NCBI GenBank assembly: GCA_007119075.1
Contig: SKQJ01000429.1
Location: 1-6,706, forward strand
DNA length: 6,706 nt
Direction: 5' to 3'
Source: Bacteroidales bacterium
Lineage (GTDB): Bacteria > Bacteroidota > Bacteroidia > Bacteroidales > PUMT01
This document shows positions 5,630-6,706 of the stretch, piece by piece. The position numbers and the translations under genes were made by a program. The notes below the pieces were generated by a model, which saw nothing but the letters and a program-made list of their open reading frames with translations, was not told the origin of the DNA and did not search any database. Positions within the stretch are counted from its first letter, which is position 1; each line of letters opens with the position of its first letter.

Positions 5630-6706
5630 ATGCATATTGAAAATTATTCCTACACGCTTCCCGACAATAGGATCGCCCGTTTTCCAACAGAAAATCCCGG
5701 CGATTCAAAGCTTCTTGTCTATGACCGGGGCAAAATAAGCCACTGCCCCTTTGGCAGTCTTCCCCGGTTTGTTGATAGCGGCGGGTTGATGGTTTTTAAT
5801 AATACCCGTGTCATACAGGCGAGGATAATTATGGAAAAACCCACGGGAGCAGCCATAGAGATCTTTCTTCTGGAGCCTGCCGAACCCGCTGAATATCATC
5901 TTGCATTTGCATCGGCACCGGGGTGCATCTGGAAATGCATGACGGGAAACAAAAAAAGATGGAAGGGCGGACAACTGGAAAAGGCGGTCGACTATGGCGA
6001 TGGCACCATCAGGCTTTTTGCAGAAATTGAAAATGATCATGGGGCGTGGCAGGAGATCAGATTTACCTGGGATCCCGGTGACATGGCCTTTGGCAGGGTA
6101 ATTGACCTCGCCGGACTTACGCCTGTGCCTCCCTATCTTGGCCGCGCTCCGGTGCCGGCTGACAGGCACAGGTACCAGACGGCATACGCCCGTCACGAGG
6201 GGTCGGTGGCTGCTCCGACCGCCGGACTGCATTTCACCGGCGAGATGTTGGAAAAGCTTAAAAAACAAGGCCTGCGGACTGCCGAGATCACCCTCCACGT
6301 TGGTGCCGGGACTTTTCAGCCGGTGAAAGTTCCCGACATCATGCAGCATCATATGCATGCTGAGCGTTTTGCCGTCGATGCTGCCACGCTTGAAGCCGTA
6401 TATGGCAGTCCCGGAAAGATTACAGCCGTGGGAACGACTTCGGTACGCACACTCGAGAGCCTTTACTGGCTCGGAGTGAAACGGCTGTATTGCGGCAAAA
6501 ACGATCCGTGCCCTGACAGGCTTTCACAGTGGGAAATTAAGGATCTTCCCCAGGACATCCCCGTCAGGCAGGCGCTGGAGGCACTTTTGGAGGAACTCCG
6601 TTACGAAGGCAAAAAACAGCTTGCAGCCGCGACGCAGCTCATGATATTGCCGGGCTACAGGTTCCGTGCAGTAAACAGGCTTATAACAAATTTCCACCAG
6701 CCGGGC
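5630..6706 (+). CDS. queA: QueA-family protein (S-adenosylmethionine:tRNA ribosyltransferase-isomerase), long form, C-terminus cut by window edge
   Basis: The 359 visible residues have no stop before the window ends. QueA transfers and rearranges the ribosyl group of S-adenosylmethionine onto the 7-deazaguanine base at tRNA position 34, making epoxyqueuosine. Family motifs are in order: F56-N-N-T-R60 with V-I-Q-A-R; T164-P-V-P-P-Y-L-G-R172; R181-Y-Q-T-A-Y-A187; G191-S-V-A-A-P-T-A-G-L-H-F-T203; L222-H-V-G-A-G-T-F-Q-P231; G268-T-T-S-V-R-T-L-E-S277; L340-P-G-Y; and T353-N-F-H-Q-P-G359 at the edge. The ATG at 5630 places Y-x-L-P-D-x-x-I-A-x-x-P where the family has it. Two features depart from short QueA: the P71-T-G...E77-I-F-L-L-E-P83 and W101-K-C103 block, and about 60 residues between S277 and M338 where I expect roughly 20-25. 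This resembles a long paralogue that I recall in Bacteroidetes, so the tRNA activity is probable but not certain and the symbol is by family. Confidence 0.85.
   Translation, partial: MHIENYSYTLPDNRIARFPTENPGDSKLLVYDRGKISHCPFGSLPRFVDSGGLMVFNNTRVIQARIIMEKPTGAAIEIFLLEPAEPAEYHLAFASAPGCIWKCMTGNKKRWKGGQLEKAVDYGDGTIRLFAEIENDHGAWQEIRFTWDPGDMAFGRVIDLAGLTPVPPYLGRAPVPADRHRYQTAYARHEGSVAAPTAGLHFTGEMLEKLKKQGLRTAEITLHVGAGTFQPVKVPDIMQHHMHAERFAVDAATLEAVYGSPGKITAVGTTSVRTLESLYWLGVKRLYCGKNDPCPDRLSQWEIKDLPQDIPVRQALEALLEELRYEGKKQLAAATQLMILPGYRFRAVNRLITNFHQPG

Noticed and set aside
5705..6358. Minus-strand 217-codon open frame
   Set aside because: It is fully antisense to the motif-rich queA-like gene and has no recognisable domain.

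Overview
The window looks like a piece of a Bacteroidetes chromosome, probably an environmental member of the Bacteroidales. Three things suggest this: a DUF2027-Smr protein of a type typical of that phylum, a long-form QueA paralogue that I associate with the same group, and promoter-like boxes fitting the phylum's TTG / TAnnTTTG pattern with no consistent Shine-Dalgarno sequences. The assignment is from pattern memory, not a search. All genes look chromosomal and vertically inherited. I see no mobile element, CRISPR array, tRNA or phage gene.

Layout. (1) 1-158, minus strand: the N-terminus of a MoxR-type AAA+ ATPase that runs off the left edge. (2) 159-476: a divergent intergenic region with one plausible plus-strand promoter. 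(3) 477-2776, plus strand: a two-gene unit. A BASS-family (bile acid:sodium symporter) transporter overlaps by one base a fusion protein that joins a CTP-dependent prenol kinase-like domain (phytol/dolichol kinase family, VTE5-like) to a DUF92 domain (VTE6-like, prenyl-phosphate kinase family). (4) 2806-3735, minus strand, converging on the fusion gene: a UbiA-superfamily, MenA-like prenyltransferase. (5) 3846-4237, minus strand: the class A RNase P RNA gene (rnpB), whose terminal P1 helix is followed directly by a run of nine U. (6) 4369-5541, minus strand: a DUF2027-Smr protein. (7) 5630-6706, plus strand: a QueA-family protein cut off by the right edge, divergent from the smr gene across an 88-bp shared promoter region.

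How the genes may work together. The most interesting part is 477-3735. The two halves of the fusion correspond to two successive phosphorylations of a free isoprenoid alcohol (prenol to prenyl monophosphate to prenyl diphosphate). The neighbouring gene encodes an enzyme class that consumes prenyl diphosphates to make quinones. Together they look like a compact prenol-salvage-to-quinone module, with a sodium-coupled carrier of unknown substrate translationally linked to it. The domain calls rest on visible motifs; the pathway link is inference. The remaining genes (RNase P RNA, Smr protein, QueA-like protein, MoxR) are housekeeping or poorly characterised and have no obvious tie to the module.
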